Assembly (NCBI GenBank): GCA_031841125.1
Contig: CM063110.1
Span: forward strand, 25,167,626-25,231,625
Reading direction: 5' to 3'
Length of the DNA: 64,000 nt
Source of the DNA: Acanthococcus lagerstroemiae
Lineage: Eukaryota > Arthropoda > Insecta > Hemiptera > Eriococcidae
This document shows positions 10,130 to 20,364 of this stretch, piece by piece. Numbering within the stretch: the first letter of the stretch is position 1; every line of letters starts with the position of its first letter. A program made the translations under genes and the position numbers. The notes under the pieces were generated by a model, which saw nothing but the letters and a program-made list of their open reading frames with translations, made no database searches and was not told the origin of the DNA.

Positions 10130-10660
10130 TCATGAATCCCCTCCCCACCCCCTCAGATGCAAAAATTTGCAAGTTGGAGCTAAAATATGGTCGGAAATGA
10201 GTTTAGCGACCTTCGAAACCTACGAAATGATATTCTTAAGGCATCTCCTAGTAAATATCATCAGAAGGAAACCCTCTCCCCGCCACCCCGTCAGATGCTA
10301 CAGTTTGCTAGTTAAGGCCGGAGTATGGTCGAAAATGAGTTCAACGACATCCAAAACCTACGAAATGTATCCATAAAACATCTGGTTGAAAATATCATCA
10401 GCAGTGAACCCCTCTCCGCACTCTTTGATGACACAATTTGCAAATTAGGGTCAAAATATAGTTGAATATGAGTTCAGTGACCTCCAAACCCTGCGAAATG
10501 GTATCTATAAAACATCGGTTTGTAAATATCATCAGCAGTGAACCCTTCCCCGTACTCTCAGATGCCACATTTTGTAAGTTAAGAGTCGAAACGGTGTCAA
10601 AAACGACTTCAGCGATCTTTAAAAAACCTTAGAAATAATACCCATATTGCGTTTATTGTA
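10130..10660. repeat. Four-unit tandem repeat, ~130-136 bp period
   Basis: Unit starts are recognisable as CATGAATCCCCTCCCC (about 10131), CATCAGAAGGAAACCC (about 10259), CATCAGCAGTGAACCC (about 10396) and again near 10529. Each unit repeats the order TCAGATGC, TTTGCAAGTT, a GTCGAAAATGAGTT-like block, CCAAAACCTACGAAAT and the ATAAAACATC...AATATCATCAG block. The units are clearly diverged. The short plus-strand frame at 10167-10376 is a product of the repeat, not a gene. Confidence 0.8.
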
Positions 10661-10674
10661 TCAGTTTGCACCGG

Positions 10675-10945
10675 GGCGAAACTATAGGGGATGTGAGGGG
10701 GTTGAAATTCCCCATAATTTGGCAGTCGGCCAATTTTGAAACTGTTCATTTGAATTTTTCATTTTTTATGAATGTTTGTTTGTTGTTGTTCTTTTCAGTT
10801 AAAAAATATTTCGATTAAGAAACCGGCAAATTTTTAATTTTTTTTTTAATTTTGTCGGCGAATTTTTAGTTTTTGAAAATATTGGTCGGCAAAGTTTTCC
10901 TCTCCTCCTCCTCAAACTGAAAGTCAAATTTCGTTTCTGAAAATG
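10675..10945. repeat. Dispersed repeat shared with 51258-51530 (inverted)
   Basis: The segment from GGGGCGAAACTATAGGGG to TGAAAGTCAAATTTCGTTTC matches, in reverse orientation, the block at 51258-51530: GTCGGCAARTTTT-type motifs, the oligo-T interior and the GTTTGGGAGG..CAGTTTGA text near one end. The outer ends resemble CCAGGGACGAAAC, so it is probably another MITE family. Confidence 0.55.
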
Positions 10946-11384
10946 GAGTACCCTGGAATCCTGTCAGAGACTAGTCAGTCAAAAGCCGAAGGTTTAAAGC
11001 TGAACATCGAACGTTATCTGAAAGGTTGAAACAAAGCTGAAATGTGGAAGACATTTCAAAAATCTGAAAGTCGGTAGCAAACATTGAATTTTGAATTTCA
11101 GTGACTATTCTGTTTTTACTAGATTGTCTGTTTGACCTAGAGCCTGAAATTTGAGGGTGCGAGATATGCCGGTTGATGATTTGCCAATAACGTAAAAAGT
11201 GCTCTGATATGTTTTTTGTGTAACTTGGAGGATTTACGAGTATTATATTAGTCAAATGGAATTTATCCAGAAATCAAACACTGGATAGTTGTAGTGATAG
11301 TTGATTAACGATCGACGCCAGAAAAGTGAAATTTGAGCAATTTGGCACCGAGGTATGCGATACTCACGAAAAATATTATTACGT
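10946..11384. other. Unassigned spacer
   Basis: No feature recognised. A 94-codon minus-strand frame at 10971-11255 shows no domain. Confidence 0.35.
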
Positions 11385-11503
11385 AACCTAATAAGGCCCA
11401 ACCTGGTGAGATCAGTTGATTATCATTTCAGTTATAACTTACTCGTAAATTTCTATTTGAACCATGCTTAACTTTTTATTAGGTATTAGGTTGGGTCTTA
11501 TTA
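11385..11503. repeat. Inverted repeat at the 5' edge of the R1-like element
   Basis: CTAATAAGGCCCAACC (about 11388-11403) is the reverse complement, with one mismatch, of GGTTGGGTCTTATTAG (about 11488-11503) at the start of the element's coding text. A 5' inversion during retrotransposition (twin priming) could produce this. Confidence 0.5.
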
Positions 11504-12699
11504 GAGAAATATGTAGTGGCAATGCCAGTACTTTTCTGATTAAAGGCTGCCTACAGTGGTCAGTACTTGCTCCGGTGCTCTGGAATATTGGCTACAAGTT
11601 TGTCCTGGAGGGGCTGCACACCACTGGTCGTCATCTTACGTGTTATGCGGATGATACAATCATGTTGGTGCGCGGCAACTCTCGTGACGGACTTGAAAAG
11701 GCCATTTCTGAAGCTCTGGACAGGATAGATGAGACACTCCTGGCTGCTGGTCTCACTTGTAATAAAGAAAAAACAGAGGTAATCATCTTTGGGAACATTA
11801 AAAATAATATCACCCCAAAACCACAAGCAATAAAATTAAGTAATGGGCATGTTTTGGACAGTAAGAATGTTATAAAATACCTTGGGTTGTTTGTTGACAA
11901 CGAACTTAGGTGGGACACACACATCAGTAAAATGTATGAGAAATCGGAATCTCTGTTTCGGCGACTGCTGTCCGTATTCCATAATACCTATGGATACGAC
12001 AACAAATCCCGTAGGACTATTATCGAGGGCACTGTTAATGCCATTATGTCCTATGGGAGTCCAGTATTCGCCCACCGAATTGAGGCAAATCGCAACAAAA
12101 TAGACAGTATGCACAGGAAAATGGTGATTGCGTGCGGCCGGTTGTATAGAACTGTGCCATACCTAACTGCCTGTAATATTTCTGGTATCCTCCCCCTCCG
12201 TTTAGCAATAGAAAAATCGGCTGTGACATATTCGTGGCGCAAAAGAATACCCCTTCCACAAAATTGTAACAGGCATGAACTACCCCCAGCCCTATCCAAG
12301 CCCTCGGTTGTGAGGAGAAGGTTGGGAAAGTCATGCGTCAAAATCTGGCAAGCATGGTATGATAATACACCCACTGGCCAGTGGACCAAAAAACTACTTC
12401 CCACAGTAAGTACGAAGGGAGTCAATGGGGTGGACTTTTACCTAGCTCAGGAACTGACTGGTCATGGCTGCTTCAAGGCATACCTCTTCAGAATGAAGAA
12501 ACGTGTGTCTGACGGATGCGGATGCGGATGTGGCGGTCTGCAGACTGCGGAACATATCTTCACGGAGTGTCCGCTGTTTGCCGATGGTCGACCTGCGCAG
12601 CTGGACCTCTTGAGGCCTAGTTGCAGGGCTTACATCCGTGACTGTGTGAAGCGGCTGTGGGCAGATGAGGCCACTGAAACAAGTGCTGGTACTCAGTAG
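11464..12699 (+). pseudogene. R1-like non-LTR reverse transcriptase, 5' truncated
   Basis: This is an uninterrupted 411-codon frame bounded upstream by TGA at 11458. It holds the C-terminal half of a non-LTR retrotransposon ORF2. There is a degraded GCPQGSVL-type block (GCLQWSVLAPVLWN), the catalytic palm CYADDT (YADD at 11644-11655, intact), the KYLG thumb motif, an R1-clade-like AYRTV block (RLYRTVPYLTA) and a C-terminal Cys/His cluster (CGCGCGG...HIFTECP). The apurinic endonuclease, gag-like ORF and RT fingers are missing, so it cannot move by itself. The lack of internal stops suggests a fairly recent insertion. The clade (R1 rather than LOA or Jockey) is inferred from motif style. Confidence 0.85.
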
Positions 12700-13280
12700 T
12701 CTACATTGATGGAAAAATAATAATAATAATAATAATAATAACTCACGACCCATATCTTATAGAAACTCTTAAAGGACACCAATGAAACGAGACAAGAAAA
12801 CACCATATGTCGTGGTGTGGAGCTGGGGGGAGTCCATCCCTCTGATAATGTTGCGTTGAAGACCAACAGCTGAGGGTGGGCCAATACTAGGCATGGATAA
12901 CAAAATAATATACCCTATCAGTGAGTATAAGAGTGGGTGCCGGGGCCTTGGTGGGACTGTTGTGGTGGACAACTTGTTGTCCGCACTGCGGCTGTTCCTG
13001 CCGGGGCTGGTCCCTGCTGAAAAGAATACATCGGATTAGACTTATAAATAGAATATACTAGGCTATATATAGAGATAGATAGAGGTAAGACAGACATATC
13101 ACCACATTACCCAGGAAAATTATTTCTGTGGTTAATAAGGTGACATGAGGTATCATTAAAATATGCATGCCCCTCATCAGAGCCCCGGCTCCAATAGTGG
13201 GAGGAGACGGGGAGGCCCCGTGGTATGGTTGGTCTTTCAATCAACCTGGGCAGAAAAAAAAAAAAAAAAAAAAAAAAAAA
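12700..13280 (+). mobile_element. Retroelement 3' UTR with (TAA)n and a 27-A tail
   Basis: After the ORF stop there is a (TAA)8-like run at about 12717-12741. About 500 bp of GC-variable non-coding text follows, then an unbroken run of 27 A at 13254-13280. The poly(A) marks the 3' end of a plus-strand target-primed insertion. GTTATA occurs directly after the tail (13281) and at 11431 upstream, which could be a 6-bp target duplication. Alternatively the first element ends at the (TAA)n and a second retroelement supplies the poly(A). Confidence 0.65.
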
Positions 13281-13472
13281 GTTATAGGCCCAGTTTTCTT
13301 TGGTTGCGCTGACCTTATCAAGTTGTTACGCATGCCTAGCTTGCGAACCCCTAATTTCCGAGAGAAACCCGGCTCGTAGCGCGACCGTGTCGCTGGCAAC
13401 TAGTCTCTTGGAGGGTTGTTTCTTACACCCTCCAGAATACGTCACGACTGGTGAAAGCGGCCACGGCCAGGC

Positions 13473-13479
13473 TATATAA
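13473..13479 (+). promoter_or_regulatory. TATA box in the LTR
   Basis: TATATAA lies in GC-richer surroundings (GGCTATATAAACTCGAACGG). It is placed as expected for the U3 promoter of the LTR. Confidence 0.55.
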
Positions 13480-13545
13480 ACTCGAACGGACGGCCGTTCG
13501 AGAGCACTTCTTCAGAGCGAGGCTTACTGGCAGTTGTACTTTGGT

Positions 13546-13950
13546 ATACTCCGCTGCGTGCTGCATCCAGTATCTGGTGCACCGTTGAGGATAACCAAAT
13601 CGAGAAACTCCGATTCGCTCCCGTCGCAGCATCCAGATGTCTGGTGCTCCAGGCACGAACTGAAGTGAGGTCGCATTCTGCTCCAACATACTCCGCTGCG
13701 TGCTGCATCCAGCATCTGGTATACCGTTGCGGATATTGGGACTAAGATTCTTCAATACGCTCCCGTCGCAGCATCCAGATGTCTGGTGCTCTGGGCATGA
13801 ACTGAAGATAGGTCGCATTCTGCTTCGAGATACTCCCCTGTGTGTTGCATCCAGTATCTGGTGCACCGCCGGGGATAGTCGAACCAAGAATTTCTGATAC
13901 TCTCCCATTGCAGCATCCAGATGTCTGGTGCTCCGGGACAGAACCATCGC
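13546..13950 (+). repeat. Three 142-bp tandem repeats inside the LTR
   Basis: Units start at 13546, 13688 and 13830 with ATACTCCGCTGCGTGCTGCA-type text. Each continues through CCAGTATCTGGTGCACCG, a variable middle, and CAGCATCCAGATGTCTGGTG. The 142-bp spacing is exact between all three starts. Within each unit the two CATCCAG..CTGGTG blocks form a local dyad (CATCCAGATGTCTGG), so hairpins are likely in the transcript. The minus-strand frames over this region are products of the repeat. Confidence 0.9.
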
Positions 13951-14136
13951 AACGCCAACGACCTCCGGCCAAACAAGGGCAAGTACTTGGTCTCATCGTA
14001 AAGCCGCCCCCGTGCCTCTGTTGTTCATGTTGTTCATTTGTAAATAGTAGATTAAGAGAAGTCATAATACAATTACGATTTCGAACCTCGTGTAATCATT
14101 TCTCCGGCGCTGACGAACCTCACAACTCACACCTCA

Positions 14137-14274
14137 ATGTCTTACAACCTCCGTTCAAGAAAACCAGACATAACACCGGGAAGCTTGCCTGATTCAACCG
14201 AGGCTACCACGCGCACTTCCCCTGTTGCACCAATGGCCACACAGCCAACTTCCCCCGGCGTAACAAAGTTTTGA
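14137..14274 (+). pseudogene. Gag N-terminal fragment of the LTR retrotransposon
   Basis: An ATG 39 bp after the proposed LTR end opens a 45-codon frame starting MSYNLRSRKP, which continues Pro/Thr/Ser-rich and stops at TGA 14272-14274. A YNLR-R-P start is common for gag of insect LTR retrotransposons. Capsid and nucleocapsid domains and the whole pol are missing, and the sequence after 14275 is unrelated. Assignment as gag rests on its position after the LTR and on this short motif. Confidence 0.55.
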
Positions 14275-14799
14275 AGGAGTATTTTTATTAGAAGATCTGA
14301 GGAACGTGGAGCAGTACGAGTATAGAAGAATTTCAGTATGGTCTAGAACGTATACAGAATAAATTTCAGTATGCAGCAAATCATATTTATATGGAAACTG
14401 AAGAATTAAGGGTCACTTATCCCCGCCCTTGAGCTCGAATAATCGGCAAATGCATAGCGGTGATGAACTCAGGTGTGTAGATGAGAGAACAAATAAGAAC
14501 GAATGTGGAACCAATTTTAGTGTGCAGCAAATGGTGTTCATGTGGGATTATAGCTATTAGTTGATTCTGCCCCTCTTTTTTGGTGTCTGTAAATAGGAGA
14601 AGGTGGCAGAACAAATTAAGAACAAATGTTTGAGACTTGTTACAACTCCGAAATCGAATGTCGGAGGCTAGCGCGTCGCCAGGCCCTCAAACTGAGTTGC
14701 TAATTTTTGGGGGTTGGGGTAAGAACAAATTCTAAAAATGACTGAACAAATTAGAACAAATTAAGGATAGTTTCTGTTTATGATTTTGATCATTTTATT
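14275..14799. other. Unassigned; two diverged direct repeats
   Basis: AATTTCAGTATGCAGCAAAT (14359) and AATTTTAGTGTGCAGCAAAT (14513) begin two related ~150-bp blocks. No coding signature. Confidence 0.4.
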
Positions 14800-15270
14800 T
14801 GATATATTATCATGACCATTTGCTTTTTATAGTTTAAGGTTCTTATTATGTGGTTTAGTGTGCTGTGGTTGGATAGTCTCTCACCAAGGAATCGTATATT
14901 TTTGGAAATAATTTGGCGCTTATGCGTTCATACTTTTCTTTTTCATTTGTTATAAGCTTGTTGTCGTCATTTTTGAGAGGAGGGAAATTGAATTTGGATC
15001 CTTTCTCTATTATTATTTTGTATGGGTTACCTCATACACCTGAATCTATTACTAGCTTTCTCCAAGACTCAGCTCTATTTCTGTCTAATTCTTTTTTATA
15101 GTTTGCCCTTATCAAATTTATTATTGTTGTTAGCCAAATTACGTTTAATGTTTCGTTTTTTATTTTGTATTTGTGCCTAGTTCTTATGAGTCTTTTTATT
15201 ATTCTTTTATATTTCTCTAAATTGTTATTCTACCATGGATTTTTAAAACTGATTTTTTAAATTTTGGTAC
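14800..15270 (-). pseudogene. R1-like retroelement fragment upstream of the RT domain
   Basis: Minus-strand translation across frameshifts gives PWWNNNLEKYKRIIKRLIR near 15240-15180, followed by SWRKLVIDSG and NPYKIIIEKG near 15070-15020. This PWW...W...G-NP--I-YK order is the conserved linker between endonuclease and reverse transcriptase in R1/Jockey-type elements. RT motifs are absent. Confidence 0.6.
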
Positions 15271-16679
15271 TTTCAATTCTGATTTTTTCTAAACAAGCGC
15301 AAAGAGGGGTCCAGACTTCCCGTGGCTACGCCACTGGTATCAAATTTAAAAACTACGCCAGTTTTTGCATTTATTTGTCAATATTTTGGATAATTTTACT
15401 GGACTATCAGGCAACGTTTCATTTTTCCGAGGGCAGAGGGGGAGTGTAAATTTTTATTTAGAGTAACACGCAGAAGCATTCCGAGATGCAGCCGATGATA
15501 CCAGGTCATGTTTCGTCAATTCTGCGGAAGAAAATAATCATAGCCGAGGGTGTATCTTATGACATCTAATAAGGAAAGCTTCTTCTCTCGCCTACGCTTC
15601 TCGATAAATTATTGTTCTCCACTCTCACTTTCACATTACATGTGTTTGAAAACGAGTTCTTTTTCTGTGAAATTCGCTTGGTGAATATTATTCATTTGTA
15701 GACGTTCGATTCACGATTGATAATAAAATTTAAAATATTTAATCTGCGTACATCAGGTATGAAGACGGCGTTGAAAAAAAAAACAAAAAAAAACATGGTG
15801 GTAGCGCTGGAGATACCGATGTTTTGTTCTGATCAAAAACGTGTGCCACCAACATGTATTCGAGTTATTCGCATGGAACAGCTTTACCCATCTGATTTAT
15901 TTCCTACCCTTCGTTTTCCGAGGGTCGGGTCCGGAATACTTTTTTCTTTTTTTTAATTATTCTCGACTGGGAAGAGAAATACCTTCCTACCCATTTCAGC
16001 TAGTTTTTTTTTCTTCTTTCCTTTTCGTCTCGTCTACAAAGAACCCGAGAAAAACGAGCTGTAACACTGCTCAGGAATTTTACTTTGAATTCGGAACAAA
16101 TTTCCGAACGCGGTCACGCTTCGAAAATCTTTTTCTCACGTATAATTTCAACAATTGTTCGTAGCGATTAAATTTCGTACATCCACGTATATTATGCGTT
16201 CGCTAAATGCCGACTATATCAGTCTTAATTAATTTTTTGTAAAACAGATAAAGCTCCGATAACGCGTACGCAGACTATATTATGTTTGAATACATCGTCA
16301 CGCTTGTTGATGACTCAAACAGTGTGTAAATATCGGGTTAGGTGAACATACTTGTTTAAACAGTGTTTCAATGCATCGTCCGTGTACCCCATCTCATTAT
16401 GCACCCGTAATTTACGAGAAAATCTGATAAATTATATCGGCGTAATACCGTAGATAATTTATTACTTTATTACATTGTCGATTCATCTTTCAAATCCAAT
16501 TCATTTGTATACCCATATGTTTCACTTTGGGGAAATGATAACGCGTTAAAAGATATTGTAGGTATGCGTGGATTGTTTTTTCAGCGATTGATGACGCCCA
16601 GGTGGACATCAACTGCTTGCTACCCTATTTCTACTTACTTCGCTGTCGACTTGAAGTCGAAATGCAGTCGAATGAAAAA
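15271..16679. other. Unassigned unique-looking sequence
   Basis: An isolated CCCGTGGCTACGCCACTG at about 15319-15336 resembles the right end of the CAGKGGCGTAGC MITE family, without a clear left end. The remainder (15.4-16.7 kb) lacks obvious repeats and has no coding domain. Frames at 15717-15956 and 15841-16164 overlap in different frames and show nothing recognisable. Confidence 0.4.
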
Positions 16680-16889
16680 CTAACTACATATACCACCTAC
16701 TGCCATAATCGTAAAGAGAAGAACTAAAATGATAGGTCATAATATAAGACATCCAGGGATATATTGTTATTATTGCTAGAGGGAATGGTTGAGGAAATAA
16801 CTGGAAAGGAAGGCAGAGAATGAGCTGTGAAGAGTTGATATTGAAGGATACAATGTGTAAATCTTTCTCAGAAATCAAAAAATTAGCAC
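16680..16889 (+). pseudogene. RTE-like C-terminal tail fragment
   Basis: This block is the reverse complement of the text at about 50130-50320 (CATCCAGGGATATATTGTTA, CTAGAGGGAATGGTTGAGGA). Read on the plus strand it gives a broken but recognisable RTE C-terminal tail: ILLLLLEGMVEE...GKEGRE. It is heavily decayed. Confidence 0.55.
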
Positions 16890-16994
16890 ATGGTGTGGTA
16901 GGACGTATGGCGATGCACGCATGCTAAAGTGGCCCCTATGACACCGCACCCCCAGCCACGGGAACAACCCTTTCGAGTATCGCGTCAGTGACCG
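16890..16994. repeat. Dispersed ~105-bp repeat, copy B
   Basis: Shares GTATGGCGATG, ACGCATGCTAAAGTGGC, ACACCGCA and CCCTTTCGAGTATCGC.TCAGTGACC with copy C at 47759-47864, with few differences. See copy A at 9373. Confidence 0.7.
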
Positions 16995-17264
16995 GAGGGA
17001 CGCCTTGGGGCCAGGCCCGAGCCCCCATTTCTACGTGCCGGAACGGTGCGCGCGTCCTACCAGGGCCACCATGGGGTTTCCTAGTGACCCAGGTCCACAC
17101 TCCTTGAGCGCTCGCCTGGAATATTCAGATCCCCCACGGCCGGACGCGCTGCCTCGCTTCACTCACCCCTCACCTCCTCGTCTTGGTCCGTGTGTCGACG
17201 CAGGCAGGTGGTGACGACGGGTGAGCCCTGCCGGTGGGTCCGCAACGCAGCTGCAGTAGCTCTT
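16995..17264. other. GC-rich stretch, probable 3' region of the minus-strand R1-like element
   Basis: GC-rich sequence unlike its AT-rich surroundings but similar in composition to the adjacent R1-like remnant, so I read it as that element's 3' UTR. Confidence 0.4.
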
Positions 17265-19230
17265 CTAGGATGGTACAGAGTTCTCCTCCTGTTCGATGGT
17301 GTAGGCCGAGCTTAGTGAATCGCCGGCTCTTTGTCTCGACCACTCCGTCTGCATCTTCTTCTTCATGATGGCCGAGACAAAGGCCAACACCAGGTTCCAG
17401 CTGCTTCCGTTCTTCATCATCTCCGGAACCAGGGTGTCCGGCGCGAGACGGCGGATCACGCCGCCGTCGTCTTCTTCTTCTTCTTCTTCTCCTCCTCCAT
17501 CGTCGCCGCGGGGATCGATCGCTGTTGTGGCCGTCCCGCGCCTCTCCTGCTCCCAGGCCTCACGCTCGAACAGGGTGTGCTAATGTGCTAAGGTGTGTCC
17601 TTCGCTCACACGGGGCTCGGCGCTATCGACATCAGATGTTGGTACGTGCCGAAGCACCAGTGGCCGCTCAATACTTGGGTAAGGTGGAAGTTGAGGTTTC
17701 CGTGTGATCTTCCTAAGACATCCGTCGAGGTCGCGTATCAGCGCTTGGGTCCACTCGCCCTTGGTCGAATGGGCGAGCGCGTCCTTCCATTTCTGAAGCG
17801 TGTCCTGCTGGATGACTCGCTTGTCCCGAAGTGTCTCCCGCTTCGTCTTCGCTTTCTTCTTCGCACCGTATACCGCCACAATTTCGCCAACCTTGAGTTC
17901 TATCGGCGGTATACGCGCTAACACGCCTACGGCATCCGAAGAAACAGTGCGATACGCACTGACACGCCTCATCGCGGCTTTCCGCTGGATCTTCTCCATA
18001 TCCGCTCTCCTGTATGGTATATCGATGGCGTTGGCGAATACTGGCGCCCCGTATAGGAGGACCGACATGATGACGTTCACGTACATCTTCCGTCGCTGCT
18101 CTCTCGGCCCCCCTATGTTCCACATCAGACGGGACAGCTGGCCGGCTACTCGATCCGCCTTCTCAGCTGCCCGTCGGAAGTGCTCTCGGAAATACAACTT
18201 CCCGTCGAACCACAGCCCCAGGTACTTCAGGGCTTTACAGAGCCCAATCTCCACACCTTTTAGGACAAAGGTGGGTGGGCTGTACTTGCGTCGCTTCGTA
18301 AACAAAACTGCTTCGGTCTTTTGTGCCGCTAAGCACAGCCCCGCCGACTCGATCCAGTGGGTCAGCATCTCTAACGCCTGGTTCACTCGTCGCGTGACTT
18401 CTGCTGTCGTCTCGGCCTGGCACACCATCAGTGTGTCGTCGGCGTAGCAGATGAGCTTTACGCCTGGTGGTAGTGCCAGCCTCAGCATCCCGTTGAAGGC
18501 GACGTTCTACAGGGTAGGTCCGAGTACTGATCCCTGAGGAACGCCGCAGGTCATCTCCCGTGTGATTGGTCCGGCCGCCGACTCCATCTCTATCCGGCGG
18601 CCGGAGAAGTAACTCCTGATGATGCGCCCGAGGTAACCAGGTACCCGCGCCAACTCCAACGTCTCCATAATACGCGTATACGGAATGGAGTTGAACGCGT
18701 TCTTGATGTGGAGGCTGACCGCCGCGCAGAACTACCGCTCGCGGATCGCCTTCTGCGCCAGACTCTTCAACTTCAGCGCCGCGGCCGCAGTCGAGCGGCC
18801 AGTTCTGAATCCGTACTGACTGCTCGAAATCGTCTTCCGCTTCCGAAAATGCTCCTCCAGCTTATCCACGATGGTACGCTCAAACACCTTGCCGACAGTG
18901 TCGAGCAAGCAAATAGGCCAGTACGAGGACGGCTGGCCATCTGGATTTCCTTGCTTCTTGATCAGTGCCAGCCGCGCCGTCTTCCACCATCTGCTCGGGA
19001 ATGTCCCCTCCTGCAATGCGCGATTGAATACGTTGGTCAGGAGGGACGGGTCATCTACTCGGTGGACTACTTGAAGACGACGTTGGGAATCATGTCCGGA
19101 CGAGGCGCCTTCCTCTTCTTCGTCCTGATCCGGTCGATCCCGCTGTCCACTTCTCCTACACTAAGCAGAGGGATATCCTCTCGCACTTCGGCGGAGACCG
19201 TCGTTAGCGGGGGGCGCTGGGAGAACATTA
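17265..19230 (-). pseudogene. R1-like non-LTR retrotransposon ORF2 remnant
   Basis: Minus-strand frames from right to left follow ORF2 order. A pre-RT block (EVREDIPLLSVGEVDSGI, about 19180-19120) precedes the RT fingers (SRWWKTARLALIKKQGNPDG and YGFRTGRST, 19016-18732). After a frameshifted region, a 302-codon frame (18488-17580) carries CYADDT (YADD at 18446-18435, intact), KYLGLWFD, YGAPVFA and AYRTVSSDAV. A final frame (17459-17265) holds a Trp/Met-rich tail like R1 C-termini. GC and CpG are far above the neighbourhood, as expected of a younger, coding insertion. At least two frame disruptions make it non-functional. Confidence 0.85.
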
Positions 19231-19235
19231 GCACA

Positions 19236-19637
19236 CAGGGTTGATACTTTCTGGAAAACCGGGAAAAGTCAGGGAATTTGGTCAGTCAGGGAAAAGTCAG
19301 GGAATTTTCATTTAAGTCAGGGAAATTTTTTGAAAATAACAAACGAGTTCGTATTTTATCAGAGTAAACTTTTTTTATCATAACATAAGAATAATGATAA
19401 TCTATTCGCAAATGAAATAGTCTATAATATTGAAAAATATTACATAAATTACAATTGTACCTTCTTCTTCTCGATATAGCGATTTTTTTAAAATCTGTAT
19501 TGTAAAAAGTTTCTGTAACTCTCCTCCCTCTGGGCTTTCTCGGAATCCTGCAAAAAAGTCAGGGAAAATTGGAAAAGTTGGCCTGGAAAACCAGGAAAAG
19601 TCAGGGAAAACAAATTCTGAAAAAAGTGGCAACCCTG
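19236..19637. mobile_element. 402-bp MITE of the AAAAGTCAGGGAA family
   Basis: Inverted termini CAGGGTTGATACTTT (left) and, as reverse complement of the right end, CAGGGTTGCCACTTT enclose repeated CTGGAAAA.C.GGAAAAGTCAGGG text next to both ends. GCACA flanks the element on both sides (19231-19235, 19638-19642). It abuts the end of the R1-like remnant. No transposase is present. Confidence 0.8.
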
Positions 19638-19642
19638 GCACA

Positions 19643-20126
19643 TGAGAGAATAAGTAAAGAGAAGCAATCCACTAGTCGAGAAACTAGTGAATATAGTACG
19701 AGTAACAACAACAATTCAAATGTGTATAGAAAAAATTATTTCTGGTTACAAAAATTTATACCCTCATTTATGAATAAAAATATTACTTACTTTATTTATT
19801 TAATCAGAATTAATATTTTGTAAACTTTTTTTATAATAATTACCTTGATCTAATATTTTTTTAAATTTCAATTGAAATATAATATTTAAATTAAAATATA
19901 ACTGATCATAGAGTGAAAGGTACAAATATGGACCACCCCCTACAGGAACTATTGCTGGCACTCCTAGCGAACTAATCCTGAAACATATTAGGCACTGAAA
20001 CAACATTGTTCTCTCCCGTTTCCAGTGCTCCGGTTCAATTCTTCAGACGCTATGTAAAGTTTGTTTGTTATTCACCATGTTATCAACTTGCATTGTTGAA
20101 ATTTGCTAAGTTTTAAATTCCATTTA
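19643..20126. other. Unassigned AT-rich spacer
   Basis: AT-rich text with oligo-A/T runs and no recognised feature. Confidence 0.35.
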
Positions 20127-20134
20127 TTTCGAAG

Positions 20135-20356
20135 CAGGGACGTACCGACAGGGGCAACTAACCCCCTCCCCCTCCCCCTAGGGATTTTACATTCAGCAGT
20201 TGGGAAGATTACCATTTCAGTTAGGGGAGTGGGAAAAATACAACTGGTCAAAAGATTTTTTTTCTTCTTTGATACTTGGGAATTCTGAGGTGAGTCAGTT
20301 GGGACTTTCTCAATTTTTACCCCCCCCCCCAGGCGAAACTTTTCGGTACGTCCCTG
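20135..20356. mobile_element. 222-bp hAT-like MITE, CAGGGACGTACCGA family
   Basis: Perfect terminal inverted repeats CAGGGACGTACCGA / TCGGTACGTCCCTG and a perfect 8-bp target duplication TTTCGAAG (20127-20134 and 20357-20364). Subterminal C-runs are present at both ends. The interior contains GATACTTGGGAATT and GAGTCAGTTGGGAC, shared with the longer relative at 26555-27340 and a fragment at 46790-46905. Little divergence at the ends implies a recent insertion. Confidence 0.92.
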
Positions 20357-20364
20357 TTTCGAAG

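Larger units (their letters stand above)
13324..14098 (+). mobile_element. LTR of an LTR retrotransposon
   Basis: The block starts TGTTACGCATGCC and plausibly ends GTGTAATCA at 14098. It carries a TATATAA box (13473-13479) with a start-like TTCAGAG about 30 bp later, the usual U3/R layout. Downstream of the TATA box are three 142-bp tandem repeats. It is followed by a short leader and a gag-like start (14137). The exact 3' end and the primer-binding site are not certain, and no second LTR is present, so this is the truncated 5' end of an element. Confidence 0.65.

Noticed and set aside
13423..14065. Minus-strand open frames of 76-174 codons
   Set aside because: They run over the 142-bp LTR repeats and show the same peptide phrases three times; a product of the tandem repeat.
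17595..18447. Plus-strand frames of 108 and 215 codons
   Set aside because: They are antisense shadows of the R1-like reverse transcriptase on the minus strand.
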